Shown here: positions 28,113 through 37,919 of the stretch, piece after piece | Position numbering within the stretch: position 1 is the stretch's first letter | How the letters are laid out: every line of letters begins with the position of its first letter | Assembly (NCBI GenBank): GCA_009731375.1 | Contig: BJOX01000081.1 | Coordinates: forward strand, 746,842 to 810,841 | Length of the DNA stretch: 64,000 nt | DNA from: Paulinella micropora | Taxonomy: Eukaryota; Cercozoa; Imbricatea; Euglyphida | Direction of reading: 5' to 3' | Made by a program: the position numbers and the translations under genes | The notes under the pieces: model-generated | Told to the model about the DNA's origin: nothing | Database searches by the model: none | What the model saw: only the letters and a program-made list of their open reading frames with translations

Positions 28113-28188
28113 AGTGGGCTTAACCGGTATTTGACGGTAATCCTTTGCAATGCAGTTAGCGTCTTCGTAGTGTGTGTTTCACTGTAGG

Positions 28189-28808
28189 TTAGCATTGAAA
28201 GAAGTGCTTTTGCGAGGCAGTCATTGAGTGCGTCACCCATTCTCCACTGATGCACAGTGCAGACTTCTTGAGGGTATCAAACCAGAGGTTAGAAATCTTG
28301 TAGAAGTACGAATGTCGTCTGAGTTCATTGGCGGAGAGAGCTGCATTCTTTTGTGTGCCTGCTTCATGGTCGGGAGAGATTTGGACAGCATGTAGGCGGT
28401 CGTATAGGTGTGCCACTAATTTCCAAGACCAATATCCGTTCTTCGTAAGCAAGTGGATCATCCCGTCAAACGAAATGCATTGCAGTTCCGTATCCTCCGG
28501 AACACGTACGTGACCGGCTTTAGCTGCTTCAATCATGGCTTTGTTCAGGGCTGTTCGTTTGATATTGGTGGGCGAGGTGTCAGGGATCTGAGCCCAAAGA
28601 GTTTCGATGAAGGCACGGTGTGCTCCTCCATAGAAGGGAATAAGCAGCGGGGACGAGGGCCTGTTCGTGATACGGGAAATTTCAGCCATTCATAAATTCG
28701 TTCTTCGTCTCTCTGTTCTTGATTGCTGTCAGCACCCAGATCAATCTTTTGACTTGTCGAGGGTAGTGCGTGTTTCCAATCGCGGGCTTGTCCATTGGCG
28801 AACTTCAT
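28189..28808 (-). pseudogene. Unrecognised retroelement protein segment
   Basis: Two frames (28545-28808 and 28189-28689) join near 28690. They include PLLIPFYGGAHRAFIETLW, then VRVPEDTELQCISFDGMIH and RRHSYFYKISNLWFDTLKK. It looks like a folded helical domain rather than low-complexity sequence. The family is unknown. It lies immediately 3' (on the minus strand) of the viral insertion point. Confidence 0.4.
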
Positions 28809-28864
28809 GAAGAGAGTAGTGCGGCAGACGTCTAGGCTAGCTATACGGTCGTAGTGCAGTGGGG

Positions 28865-28908
28865 AGGAGTAGTACAGGGTGCCACTTGGGCACAGGGTTT
28901 CAGTGCAG
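28865..28908 (+). repeat. 44-bp direct duplication, left copy, abutting the viral terminus
   Basis: Begins AGTAGTACAGGGTGCCACTT and ends TTTCAGTGCAG. An identical stretch occurs at about 50334-50377. The left copy touches the first base of the viral terminal repeat, whereas the right copy is about 675 bp beyond the other viral end. Confidence 0.85.
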
Positions 28909-29237
28909 TTTCATCACAGAAACCACACTAAGAGCCGTTATTCATTATTTCGGCTACCTATTCTCTCTAAGTTCAAAACAACAATTTCATTAAAATCTCT
29001 CTTATTATGAATTTCTCTCTGGACTACTTTACAAAAAGTTGACCAACTCCAGAACTTAGAAGGTGTAATTTTAGCGGTAACGCCTAGGTGTCTGGTGGGG
29101 AAGTGTTTTTAACCACACTAAGAGCCGTTATTTATTATTTCCTCTACCTATTTATAACAAATACAGACAGACAAAAGAAAGAAAACGGCTACCTGTAAAT
29201 AATTATTATTTAAATAAATAAAATAAAGACACATATA
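28909..29237 (+). repeat. Left terminal inverted repeat of Polinton
   Basis: 329 bp matching the reverse complement of 49329-49658 with few differences. The outer end is TTTCATCACAGAAACCACAC. A sub-repeat (AACCACACTAAGAGCCGTTA plus ~20 nt ending CTACCTATT) occurs twice within it, near 28920 and 29111. In protein-primed elements these ends serve as replication origins. Confidence 0.95.
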
Positions 29238-29279
29238 TATTCATATTAAAGATATAATATAATATCCTATATATAAAAA

Positions 29280-29825
29280 ATGACAGACACAAAAGAGCAA
29301 CCTGTCAACATTTCAAAGGGAGGAGTATATATAATAAAGGAAACAAGACCAAAATTAATTACGGGTTCATGTGAATTCGTTGTAGTTCAATGGTGTGAAG
29401 AAGGTAAAATAAAAAAGAAAAGGTTTAATTTTTCAGAGTTTGGAAAAAGAAATAAGGAACAAGCTTTAGAGGAAGCAAATAGATTTTATAAAGAAAACAT
29501 AAAACCTGGATATGAAGTTTGGAAAGAATACAATGATGAACGAGTTAAGCAAAATAAACAACAATACAAAAATGAATGGAATAAGGAATGGATGAAGAAA
29601 AAAATTATATGTGAATGTGGTGAAGAGACAACAAAAGGATATAAAACAAGACATCTTTTATCAAGCAATCACGAATTAAGAATGAAAGGGATTAATCCTT
29701 CAAACGATGATTTAAATACAGAAAAAATAAAATGTGAATGTGGTTCAACTATAAGGATAAACGGGAAAGAAATTCATGAGACAACCACAAAACATAAGAA
29801 ATACATTCAATCCAAAAATAATTAA
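29280..29825 (+). CDS. Small zinc-binding, AP2/integrase-N-like protein (left terminal paralogue)
   Basis: 181 aa, intact. Residues ~25-75 have a three-strand-plus-helix pattern (VVVQWCEEGK, KKKRFNF, KEQALEEANRFYKENI) like AP2-type or phage integrase N-terminal DNA-binding folds. Two C-x-C...H...H zinc modules follow (CECG to HLLSSNH near residues 110-130, and CECGSTIRINGKEIH with a later H). Its paralogue at 48822-49326 occupies the mirror position at the other end and shares the KEQALEEA helix. An AT-rich, TATA-like leader (about 29237-29278) precedes the start. It may bind the terminal repeats, but the function is inferred. Confidence 0.6.
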   Translation: MTDTKEQPVNISKGGVYIIKETRPKLITGSCEFVVVQWCEEGKIKKKRFNFSEFGKRNKEQALEEANRFYKENIKPGYEVWKEYNDERVKQNKQQYKNEWNKEWMKKKIICECGEETTKGYKTRHLLSSNHELRMKGINPSNDDLNTEKIKCECGSTIRINGKEIHETTTKHKKYIQSKNN

Positions 29826-29829
29826 TAAC

Positions 29830-30819
29830 TTACAAGTCTAACTTTTCAACTTTCTTTTTAATTCTAGCACTGCTCCGTATGTTTTCCGGTTTAATTTCAA
29901 GTGATTTTAATAAATTAATATTTTTTTTCTCTTTTGTAATTTGTTTTACTTTGTCCGATAACTGCTCCTTCGGTTCTTCTTCTTCATGGTGCTCTTCAAC
30001 TTTAGTCTTTAATAATTCTGACGGTCGGACTAAGTCCTCTTCTGATAGTATAACTTTGAAGCCTTTACGGCCCTTAACCTTGAATATAGTTTTACTGAAT
30101 TGTTTATCACCTTTTGAAAAAATAGTTCTTTGTAGTTCCTTTCTTACTCTTGTACCCTAAGGGAATTCATTAATTAAAGGATTTCTGTATATTTCCTGCG
30201 TGTTTTTTTCAGTCCCTTCATAAACATTAATAGGTACTGCTTTAATTGTTGTATGATATGTTTTATTATAAGCATCAACAACCTCATGAATAATTGGCAC
30301 CCATTGAAAATTTTTATTAAATTCCCATATTAAATTTAATTCAATTTCGTATTGTTCTGATAAACCTATCTATTATACCCATTGTTCTGTGATCGCCTAC
30401 TTGAACAGTCCTATGTTCAATATTATTTTGTCTGAAATATTCAGTCACTTGTCCTTTGAATTCACCACCATTATCTGAAGTAATTCTTTCAGGAACTTTT
30501 TTAGTAAATATTTTTTTAACCCTTCTAAGACATAACCAGTTGTTTTATTTTTGACTGGCTCAATCCACCCACGACGGCTATATACATCAATAGCAACTAA
30601 TCCAAAATTATAGTTAGCATTACCTTTCTTTGTTGCAACCTTTGACATATCCATTAAATCAATAAATACTTGACTTAGTGGTTTTGCTTCTGGCGCGGTT
30701 ATCGTATTCCATATCTTAGCGGGCTTTGATTGAAAATGTATTTCTGCCACTTCTTCAAGTTTTTCTTTCCGCTCTGTCTGCTCAGGAGTTTCTTGTTGCT
30801 GACTATGTTTGTTGTCCAT
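29830..30819 (-). pseudogene. Retroviral-type (RVE/DDE) integrase, broken
   Basis: Catalyses insertion of the viral DNA. The RNase H-like core shows the first Asp in VFIDLMDMSK, a central YNFGLVAIDVYSRRGW strand, and the second Asp with the conserved Gly/Glu in TSDNGGEFKG. The third acidic position falls in GIIDRFIRTIR, with Asp instead of Glu 35 residues after the second Asp. A basic C-terminal region follows (GRKGFKVILSEEDLVRP), of the kind that often holds a chromodomain-like fold. Breaks: a frame change in an A/T run near 30510-30520, another near 30340, and an in-frame TAG at 30157-30159. It converges on the 29280 gene, with 4 bp between the stop codons. Confidence 0.85.
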
Positions 30820-30828
30820 GATATATCA

Positions 30829-31344
30829 TTAAAATTTTAAAAACATCTTTGAAACATCATTTTTTTCTTTCTTGCTTGGCTTCTCTGCTTGATTATAAAC
30901 ATTAACAGATATGTTCGACTTCTTACCATTTCCTTTCTTAGATTTAGGCTTCGGCTCTTCTTCACTTTCTTCACTTTCGCTTTCGCTCTCATCAGGCTCA
31001 GGCACAGGCTTTTTACTTACTTTCTTCTTTGCTTCCGCTTTCTTTCTTCTTATTTTCATTTTAGCCATCTTTTCTGCGATAATATCAGTAAAATCACATT
31101 CTTCATCGCTATCACTGCTTTCTTCTGGTGTATCATCTTGGTCTTTTCCATTAATGATATCATTAGCAACACCCATTTCGGCCATGCGGTTTATCTTTTC
31201 CTCCATCTCTTCATCATCGCCTACATAAGCCTTTCTACACTTTGCTAATTTCTCTTTTGCTATTTCAATCTTTTGCTGTTTCTTACTCTTAATACTTTCC
31301 ACAGCCTTACCCCAGTTCTTACGACTTGCTTCGGGAGACGGCAT
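30829..31344 (-). CDS. Charged, low-complexity viral protein of unknown function
   Basis: 171 aa, intact, Lys/Glu/Ser-rich. A helical N-terminal half includes KNWGKAVESIKSKKQQK. An acidic Ser/Glu tract (DESESESEESEEE) is followed by a Lys-rich segment and a short hydrophobic end. It ends 9 bp before the integrase start and is probably co-transcribed with it. No family recognised; a nucleic-acid or core-associated role is only a guess. Confidence 0.6.
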   Translation of the reverse strand: MPSPEASRKNWGKAVESIKSKKQQKIEIAKEKLAKCRKAYVGDDEEMEEKINRMAEMGVANDIINGKDQDDTPEESSDSDEECDFTDIIAEKMAKMKIRRKKAEAKKKVSKKPVPEPDESESESEESEEEPKPKSKKGNGKKSNISVNVYNQAEKPSKKEKNDVSKMFLKF

Positions 31345-31402
31345 TTATACTAAGATTATTATATTTTAGTATTTTTTAAAATAAATAAATAAATAAATAA
31401 TT

Positions 31403-31525
31403 GATATTTTGTTCTGACTGACGTCATCACAAAACATCGTTTCCGATTAATTTTTTCTTAAATTTTTTTCCGATGTTTTAGAATAAGCGAGAGTGCGTCA
31501 GCACGAAGCGCAATTCTAAAATATC
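31403..31525 (+). promoter_or_regulatory. Repeated intergenic module, copy A
   Basis: 123 bp from GATATTTTGTTCTGAC to TTCTAAAATATC, ending one base before the fibre ATG at 31527. Outer arms are inverted (GATATTTT / AAAATATC), and an inner pair also is (ACAAAACATCG / CGATGTTTTA), with an AT-rich centre. It contains TGACGTCATCAC. It lies between the divergent 30829-31344 and fibre genes. Copies B and C are at 37800-37919 and 44160-44320. Confidence 0.7.
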
Positions 31526-31526
31526 A

Positions 31527-34500
31527 ATGTCGCAATATAAATCATTACTCTGCTTGTCAGAAATCGCGACAGACAGCCTATCAATCGCAAACTTAGACTT
31601 AACCAACACAAACATAGTCGGTTTGAATACAGACAGAGTGCCAGAAGATTCTGACCCAATAAATCTTTATTATACTGACGACCGATTTGACACACGTCTC
31701 GCTTTAAAAACAACATCAGACATTAAAGAAGGAAAAAATTTATACTATACAGAGCAACGAGTAAGGGATAATGACGATGTCAAAGCCTCAACTCAACACC
31801 GAAGCAATACTTCCAATCCGCACCAAACCAGTTTATATAATTTGATAGACACAAACATATTTGCACAAGCGAGCGGACAATACTTAACTTACAACGATAT
31901 AGAAGGCAAATGGAAGAATACAGCCCTTGGTTCAATGGATACACTTTCAGATGTGGTTATAACCGCGCCGATAGCAATGAATAGTTATCTAACATATAAT
32001 TCAATAAACTGGGTAAATAAAACCTTTCCGATAAATGTGGATGAATTCGGCAATATTAGTATGGGAAGGAAGAATATAACAGGAGTTAATTTACTAAATA
32101 CCAAAGATGTTGATGAATGGATATTTGAGCACCAAGATAATAATGATAAAGTGTCAGCGAGTGGAAGCATAGATAGCGACAGCGATGTGACAATAACAGG
32201 CTTCCCAGCAGATAACCAACTGCTTATGTATAGCACGGGGCAATGGAGAAACACCACACCACCCTTTCTTAGATTAGACGGCACTGCTAGTATGACGGGG
32301 GCACTAAATATGGGTGGTTTTGCTATTTCAGGGGCTTCTACATATAATGGAATTAATCTCGCTAATCTCGCAGTTGATGGTTCGGTGGTCAAACTAACAG
32401 GAGACCAAACCATAGCAGGAATTAAAACATTTAGCAGTATAATAAATGCGAATGCGGGGATTGATATTAAAGCCAAAGCATAACAAATGTAAATCAACTA
32501 AATGGCAGGTCTATCACAACTTGGCTATCAGAGCACGATACGAACACGGCAAAAGTGTCGGCGAGTGGAAGTATTGATACACATAGCGACGTGATTATAA
32601 CAACAGCAGCAGATAATCAACTACTCATTTATAGCACTGGACAATGGAGAAACGTGGCATCACCCTTTCTTAGATTAGACGGCACTGCTAGTATGACTGG
32701 AGGACTAAATATGGGAAATCAAAATATAACAAATGGGAATTTAGTTGATGGTGTGGATGTTTCTGTCCTTGATAGTTTGGCGGTTAAAACCTCAGGAAAT
32801 CAAACAATAGCAGGAATTAAGACATATAGCAGTGGTGTTGAAATAATGGGAAATTCAATCAATTCAACAACAAAGGGCACATTTATCGTTTTCAATTCAA
32901 CGAGTAATATCGGTTCTATTGCTAGTTTGGATATGAACACTGCAACATATTACAACTTTGAAATTTCTGCGAAAAAAAAAGTTTTATTATTGATCGGACG
33001 ATTGTTTCGTGGTTTAATGCTACTGGATTAGATTGTAATAGTAGTAGGATTGTTAATCTGGGAGCACCACAAAATGCGAATGAAGCGGTAAATAGGCAAT
33101 ATCTGGATGACAATTGTGTGAAACTAACAACAGACCAAATCATAACAGGAAGTAAAACATTTAATGGGGCGAGCACCGTAATAAAATATCTAACTTTAAC
33201 GAACAACGCCGATTTTGATAATCAAACTATCACTAATGGTGGAAATATAACATATAATGGGGCGAGGATATTAAACCAAAATGGAGGAGATATATTCTTT
33301 TCACAGACATCAGGTGATTATCAGTATTTCTTATTTACTCTAAATACTGCTACAAGTGGAACCGCGAACCAAAGAGGTTATGTATTTACGAATGTAGCAT
33401 TTGATGCAAAAGGGGCGGGACTTTATATTTCAAAACTTTTGGATAATAAAAGTGCTTCGTCTGACATTGTCCGTTTTAACAATGCTGGGGGTATGCGGTT
33501 TTATGGCGCTTTGGATATGAACTCAAACAACATAACAAATGGTGGAACAATAACGGGAACTACATTAACGGCAACTGCTGGTATGACTACAACGACTTTA
33601 ACAGCGACCGGATTATTAACAGCAAACGGAGGTTCTAGCATAGTTATACAAGAAAATACAAATGGTGGTAATACGAGAGGAATATTTTTGTGGGACACAG
33701 GCAACACCAATTATGGCATTTATATGGCTTCAAATGGAGGAGGCGCAAACACCAGAAGTCTAGCAGGGGGATCGGCAGTTGCTGGAAACGATTTTACTTC
33801 CTTTGCCGTTAGATTTAGAGTGAGCAATTTTTCAACTGATGGTTTTATATGGGAAAATTCGTCGGAACAATTGTTAATGTCATTGAATGGGGCAAACGGG
33901 ACTCTATGGACGAAAGGATTAATAACGGCTAGTGCGGGGATATCAACAACAACATTAACAGCAAGTGGATTAATAACGGCAAATGCTGGGATGTCTGTTG
34001 TTAATAGCACGGCAGATATAAGAGGAGAAGCAAGAAGTGGGTCTCATGCTACACCAGTCGGGTTATATGTCACAGCCAATCTTGGAGCATCTTCTGCCGG
34101 TGTTGAATTCAGACACAGCAACGGGACACAGGGAGTTGGTTTTGGTTATAATTCAATATATGCTACGGGAAGCAATACCAATCAAGATTTAAATTTTTAT
34201 GCGAGGGGAAGTGGAGTTATCTATGCTCAGAGTGCTATAACTCTTCCAACAACATCAAGCGGTTCTTTAATAATAAGACAAAGACCCGCCGCTACTAACG
34301 ACCCACAACTATTTTTTAAATCAAGAGGATCTACGAATTATGGTGTAATTGTTTCTTCAACTGGTTTGCTTCATGCTTGGACTACTTCAAATTCTACTAC
34401 TGGCGAGCCTTCTGGAAGTTATAATTATATTCCTCTCAATGGTGCTTGGACAAACTCATCGGACAGGAGGCTAAAATCAGATATTAAAACATTAGACTGC

Positions 34501-34842
34501 GGGGATTGTTGTGAGAAACTAATGAAAATAAATTGTTGTTCATCTTATTTGAAATCAGACGAAAAGAAAGAACAAAAGAACCACGGATTTATTGCTGATG
34601 AAGTTAAAACAATATTTCCTGAATTTGTATCTGAAAGTGGAATGAAAGCAGATGATGGAAACGGCTACCTTGAAGGCATAACATATACAAGTTTTATACC
34701 AATATTAGTCAGCGCTTTTCAACACATGGCGGAAAAGGTAGTTAATTTAGAAAAAGAAAATAAAAATCTTGTGAATATACTACAAGACCAAGCAAATCAA
34801 TTGGCAGAAATACGAGCAGTCGTTTTTTCAAATGTCAAATAA
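31527..34842 (+). pseudogene. Long fibre/spike protein with C-terminal S74 intramolecular chaperone
   Basis: About 1,100 residues if read across its breaks. The N-terminal part has repeated short motifs as in phage tail fibres (two LYYT motifs, and two copies of a block containing FLRLDGTASMTG with LTGDQTIAGIKTF-type segments). The middle is Thr/Ala/Gly/Asn-rich with TTTLTASGLITANAG repeats, as in beta-helical shafts. The end has SDRRLKSDI, then GFIADEV and YTSFIPILVSAFQ and a coiled coil, the S74 (endosialidase-type) chaperone that trimerises fibres and cleaves itself off, with the catalytic Ser-Asp in SSDRRLKSD. Frame changes lie near 32473 and in a nine-A run at 32972-32980. It probably binds the host surface. 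Confidence 0.85.
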
Positions 34843-35183
34843 TACAACTAGACTTCACAGACCACCACCTATTATGGATATGGATGGCAAACTAACTCCA
34901 GAATTAAAGTCTCGTGTTCTTGAAGTAGAACTAAAGACAGGAAAAAAAAATAGAGCACGAATTGGAAGGTAACTGGAATTGTTGTTGTATAAAAAACAGA
35001 CCAACCGACAGCCGACTTATTAAATACTTATTTCAAATGGGTATCATTATTGCCATTATAGCCCTTTGTATCGTGAGGCTATCTGAAAAGAACTTACCAT
35101 GCGAGGTTGCTAACACTTATGTCGGAATTTTGACTTTACTCATAGGAATTTGCCTTCCATCGCCTTCTAGTTCAAAGAAATGA
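34832..35183 (+). pseudogene. Small two-helix membrane protein
   Basis: The start overlaps the end of the fibre gene by 11 bp. The N-terminal part contains DGKLTPELKSRVLEVELKTG. A nine-A run at 34942-34950 shifts the frame. The remainder has a Cys cluster (NCCCIK), a membrane segment (MGIIIAIIALCIV) and a second (YVGILTLLIGICL). About 117 aa in total. Small membrane proteins are common in Polinton-like viruses, but no family is recognised. Confidence 0.55.
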
Positions 35184-35438
35184 ACACTCGTATAAATGTA
35201 TTTTATACCAAGAACTATCGCTGGCACAGATTAAAGGAATGGCTTCATCAAAACTAACACACCAATCACTCATATGCTTATACACACATTTAAATTTAGC
35301 TTCTATTCCTTGCTTTATACAATAAGCACAACTCTCATTCTTTTTTTCGCTTACCCGTGAGTAAAAGTCGCAGGCAGTTCGCGAAATAGCTGACCACACA
35401 AACAATAATATTATTAACATTTGTATATTTTTGTTCAA
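35172..35438 (-). CDS. Secreted or membrane Cys-rich small protein
   Basis: 88 aa, intact. The N-terminal hydrophobic segment (MLIILLFVWSAISRTA) looks like a signal peptide, and the mature part has six Cys (SCAYCIKQG, FKCVY, WCVSF, LICAS, YECSF). It is the only minus-strand gene inside the plus-strand virion block. It overlaps the end of the preceding gene by 12 bp and lies head-to-head with the next. Function unknown. Confidence 0.5.
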   Translation of the reverse strand: MNKNIQMLIILLFVWSAISRTACDFYSRVSEKKNESCAYCIKQGIEAKFKCVYKHMSDWCVSFDEAIPLICASDSSWYKIHLYECSFL

Positions 35439-35464
35439 AGATTTTTATGAAATCTTTGTATAGA

Positions 35465-35824
35465 ATGACGGAGTTCAAATACCAAAAGATTATTTTTCTA
35501 AGCAATGATTTTGTTGGAAGCAAAACATTTAATAAAAATATTCAAATGTCATTTACACCAACCAAAATGAATGTTAAGTTTATTCATTATACAAACGACC
35601 AGACAGAAACTAAAACCAGAATTCTTTACATGGACAGAATTGGAATTATCGGCACATTCGCTGATAGTAATATAGCAAACATTTCAAATCTCAGTTATAA
35701 TTTGGGTGTCGTTGGATGGACAGACGGACAATATAGATTTAAAGTCCTTGAAACTGACAGCGGAAATATTGACACAGGAAATTTAGCAGGCCGAATTGTT
35801 GTATGCCTAGAATTTCTTGCTTAA
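35465..35824 (+). CDS. Unrecognised small protein, possibly virion-associated
   Basis: About 119 aa from the second Met (MTEFKYQK); an in-frame upstream Met at 35447 adds six residues. It is predicted beta-rich (MNVKFIHYTND, RILYMDRIGIIG, QYRFKVLETD, RIVVCLEFLA), suggesting a small jelly-roll-like fold. It lies in the virion block between the fibre and HNH genes. No family recognised. Confidence 0.55.
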   Translation: MTEFKYQKIIFLSNDFVGSKTFNKNIQMSFTPTKMNVKFIHYTNDQTETKTRILYMDRIGIIGTFADSNIANISNLSYNLGVVGWTDGQYRFKVLETDSGNIDTGNLAGRIVVCLEFLA

Positions 35825-35869
35825 TTTGAATTACATATTAAAGTATTAATAAAGATATATAAAAGGTCA

Positions 35870-36588
35870 ATGACGGAAGAAGTTAAGCACGATAAATGCT
35901 CCAAATGTAATTGTTGGAGACTACCAGCACAATTTTTGAATGCTAAAGGGCGAAAACTTAAAACTTGTGTTGATTGTAGAATAAGAAATAAAAGAAATGC
36001 TGAAAAACGAACATGTGAGCATGACAGAGTAAAAAACACATGTAAAGAGTGTGGAGGAGTGTCAATATGTGAACACAACAGACAAAGAGGCACATGTAAA
36101 GAATGTGGAGGAGGGTCGATATGCGAACATAAGAAAGTAAAAAGCAGGTGTAAAGAGTGCGGTGGTGGGTCAATTTGCGAACATAATAGACAAAGAAGCA
36201 CATGTAAAGATTGTGGAGGAAGCCAAATATGCAAACATAATAAACATAGAAGTGTATGTAAAATATGCGACCCTCAGGGAAATTTAACAAGTAATATAAG
36301 GCGAAGGATTAATACCGCTTTCAAGACAGACAAAAAAGAAAATCTATTGATTATTTAGGNNNNNNNNNNTTAGGATGTTCCATGGAAGAGTTTAAATCAC
36401 ACATTGAAAAGCAATTTAAGGAAGGAATGACATGGGATAATTACGGCGAATGGCATATTGACCACATTACTCCACTAAAATATGACAATCCAACATTAGA
36501 AGACACAATTAAAAGACTACATTTTACAAATACACAACCATTATGGGCGGAAGAAAATATTGCTAAAAGAAATAGATTTATAGGTTAA
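35870..36588 (+). pseudogene. HNH endonuclease with tandem Cys-rich repeats
   Basis: The N-terminal zinc finger is CSKCNCW...CVDC. Five tandem repeats of the form CEHNRQRxTCKECGG follow (residues ~45-130), each with CxH and CxxC. The C-terminal HNH nuclease has WHIDHITPL and LHFTNTQPLWAEEN. The domain's start (LGCSMEEFKSHIEKQF) lies across a ten-N gap (36360-36369), with TTAGG on both sides of the gap. A six-A run at 36332-36337 shifts the frame just before it. This zinc-repeat plus HNH pattern is familiar from large algal viruses. A role in homing or DNA processing is inferred. Confidence 0.75.
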
Positions 36589-36594
36589 TATAAG

Positions 36595-37416
36595 ATGGAG
36601 AAGTTGAATAATGTAAAGGTTAGACCAGTTAAGCAGGATGGTGAAGGTAATAAACAGGCGAAAGGTTATAAATTATTTAATGAGCCCTATTCAAATATAT
36701 TTCTACTCGCCAGTAAGAAGAGCGGGAAAACGACAGCACTCTTTGAAATACTGAAACGGACTACAGACAGAAAAACCCGTTTTGTCATTATTGCTTCAAC
36801 AATTCACAAGGACTACATTTATAAAGCAATGGTAAAGCACTTTAAGAACAGAGGCAACCCGATGGCAATATATACTTTTCTTAAATCAGATAGTGTAAAT
36901 GTGATAGACTATGAACTTGACAAACTGAACAGACATGACGAGCAACACGAAGGAGAAGTAAAACAAGACAAAGAAGAAATAGAGAAGCCACAATTTTTAT
37001 ACTTTGGAAAGGAAAAGAAAAAAGAAGGAGGAGGTGAGAAGAAAGAGAGACCAAGCAAGTATATTTCGCCAGAGGTTGTTTTTGTTTTGGATGATTTAGG
37101 AAGTGGATTAAGAGACAAGTCCGTAAGTGATTTGTTAAAAAAAGAACATACACTATAAAAGTAAGGTGATTATGTCTAGTCAGTATTTCAACGACCTACG
37201 GCCAGAATCAATTAAGCAGTTAGATTATTTGTTAATCTTTCCAGGCCAGTCTCAGGATAAAATGGAACTCGTGTATAAACACTTAGACTTATCTTTTGAT
37301 TTTTATTATTTTCTTCAAAAGTATCACGAGGCTACAAAGGATAGTTATTTAATTTTCTTTATGTCTCAAGTGTTGATGATGAACTTCGCAAAAACTTCAA
37401 CTTCAGATTAAAATAA
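36595..37416 (+). pseudogene. Genome-packaging ATPase (FtsK/HerA type)
   Basis: Drives DNA into the capsid. Walker A is ASKKSGKTT (about 36709), and Walker B is VVFVLDDLG (about 37075). A charged Glu/Lys insertion lies between them. The C-terminal part (SQYFNDLRPESIKQLDYL) is typical of the sensor/arginine region in Polinton-like packaging ATPases. Frame changes: a seven-A run at 37137-37143, and another near 37355-37370, after which the protein ends at 37416. It starts 6 bp after the HNH stop. Confidence 0.88.
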
Positions 37417-37467
37417 AAAATTTTATAAATAATTATTTTTTCTGTATTATATATTTGACTATCTTTT

Positions 37468-37797
37468 ATGGTAGTTAAAACAACTCGTGTTGAAGTCATT
37501 CCAACAATCGGCAAACGAACAATTAACTCAAGCACAATGGCTGGAGGCAAAAAGAAGACTGGTCGTAAGAAGAAGCAAGGAGGCAAGGGACAGGCTGGCG
37601 GTAAAATTAACTGGCAAAAAGTGGGGAAAACGGCCTTGGCTGTTAATAAATTCCTTCGTGACAACAAAGTAATTTCTAGAACTGCGGGAGCCTTAAGCAG
37701 TATTGGAGTTCCTTATGCTGGGTCTGTCCAAGCCACCGCTTCAAAACTTGGTTATGGTAAGAAAAAACAGAGAGGATGCGGTGCCCTTAAATTTTAA
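37468..37797 (+). CDS. Small basic virion/core-type protein
   Basis: Up to 109 aa; an internal Met at 37537 gives a more likely 86-aa form beginning MAGGKKKTGRKKKQGG. A Lys/Gly-rich N-terminus is followed by an amphipathic middle (INWQKVGKTALAVNKFL) and a Gly/Ala stretch, ending GYGKKKQRGCGALKF. Small basic proteins with such Gly-Tyr-Gly-basic endings accompany capsid genes in Polinton-like viruses. A DNA-condensing or capsid-cementing role is inferred. Confidence 0.55.
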   Translation: MVVKTTRVEVIPTIGKRTINSSTMAGGKKKTGRKKKQGGKGQAGGKINWQKVGKTALAVNKFLRDNKVISRTAGALSSIGVPYAGSVQATASKLGYGKKKQRGCGALKF

Positions 37798-37799
37798 AA

Positions 37800-37919
37800 A
37801 TATTTTGTTCTGACTTCGTCATCACAAAACATCGACGACCATTATTTTTTCTTAAAATAAAAAATCGATGTTTTAGAATAAGCGAGAATGCGAAGCATGA
37901 AGCGCAATTCTAAAATATC
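37800..37919 (+). promoter_or_regulatory. Repeated intergenic module, copy B
   Basis: 120 bp, starting ATATTTTGTTCTGACTTCGT and ending GCAATTCTAAAATATC. It shares the inner inverted pair ACAAAACATCG / CGATGTTTTA with copies A and C. Here the ATG candidates of the next gene (37888 and 37897) lie inside the right arm, so the first ~10 codons are read from the module itself. Confidence 0.7.

Noticed and set aside
23132-28695. Plus-strand open frames across the retroelement
   Set aside because: They are antisense shadows of the RT/GIY-YIG coding strand and contain no motifs.
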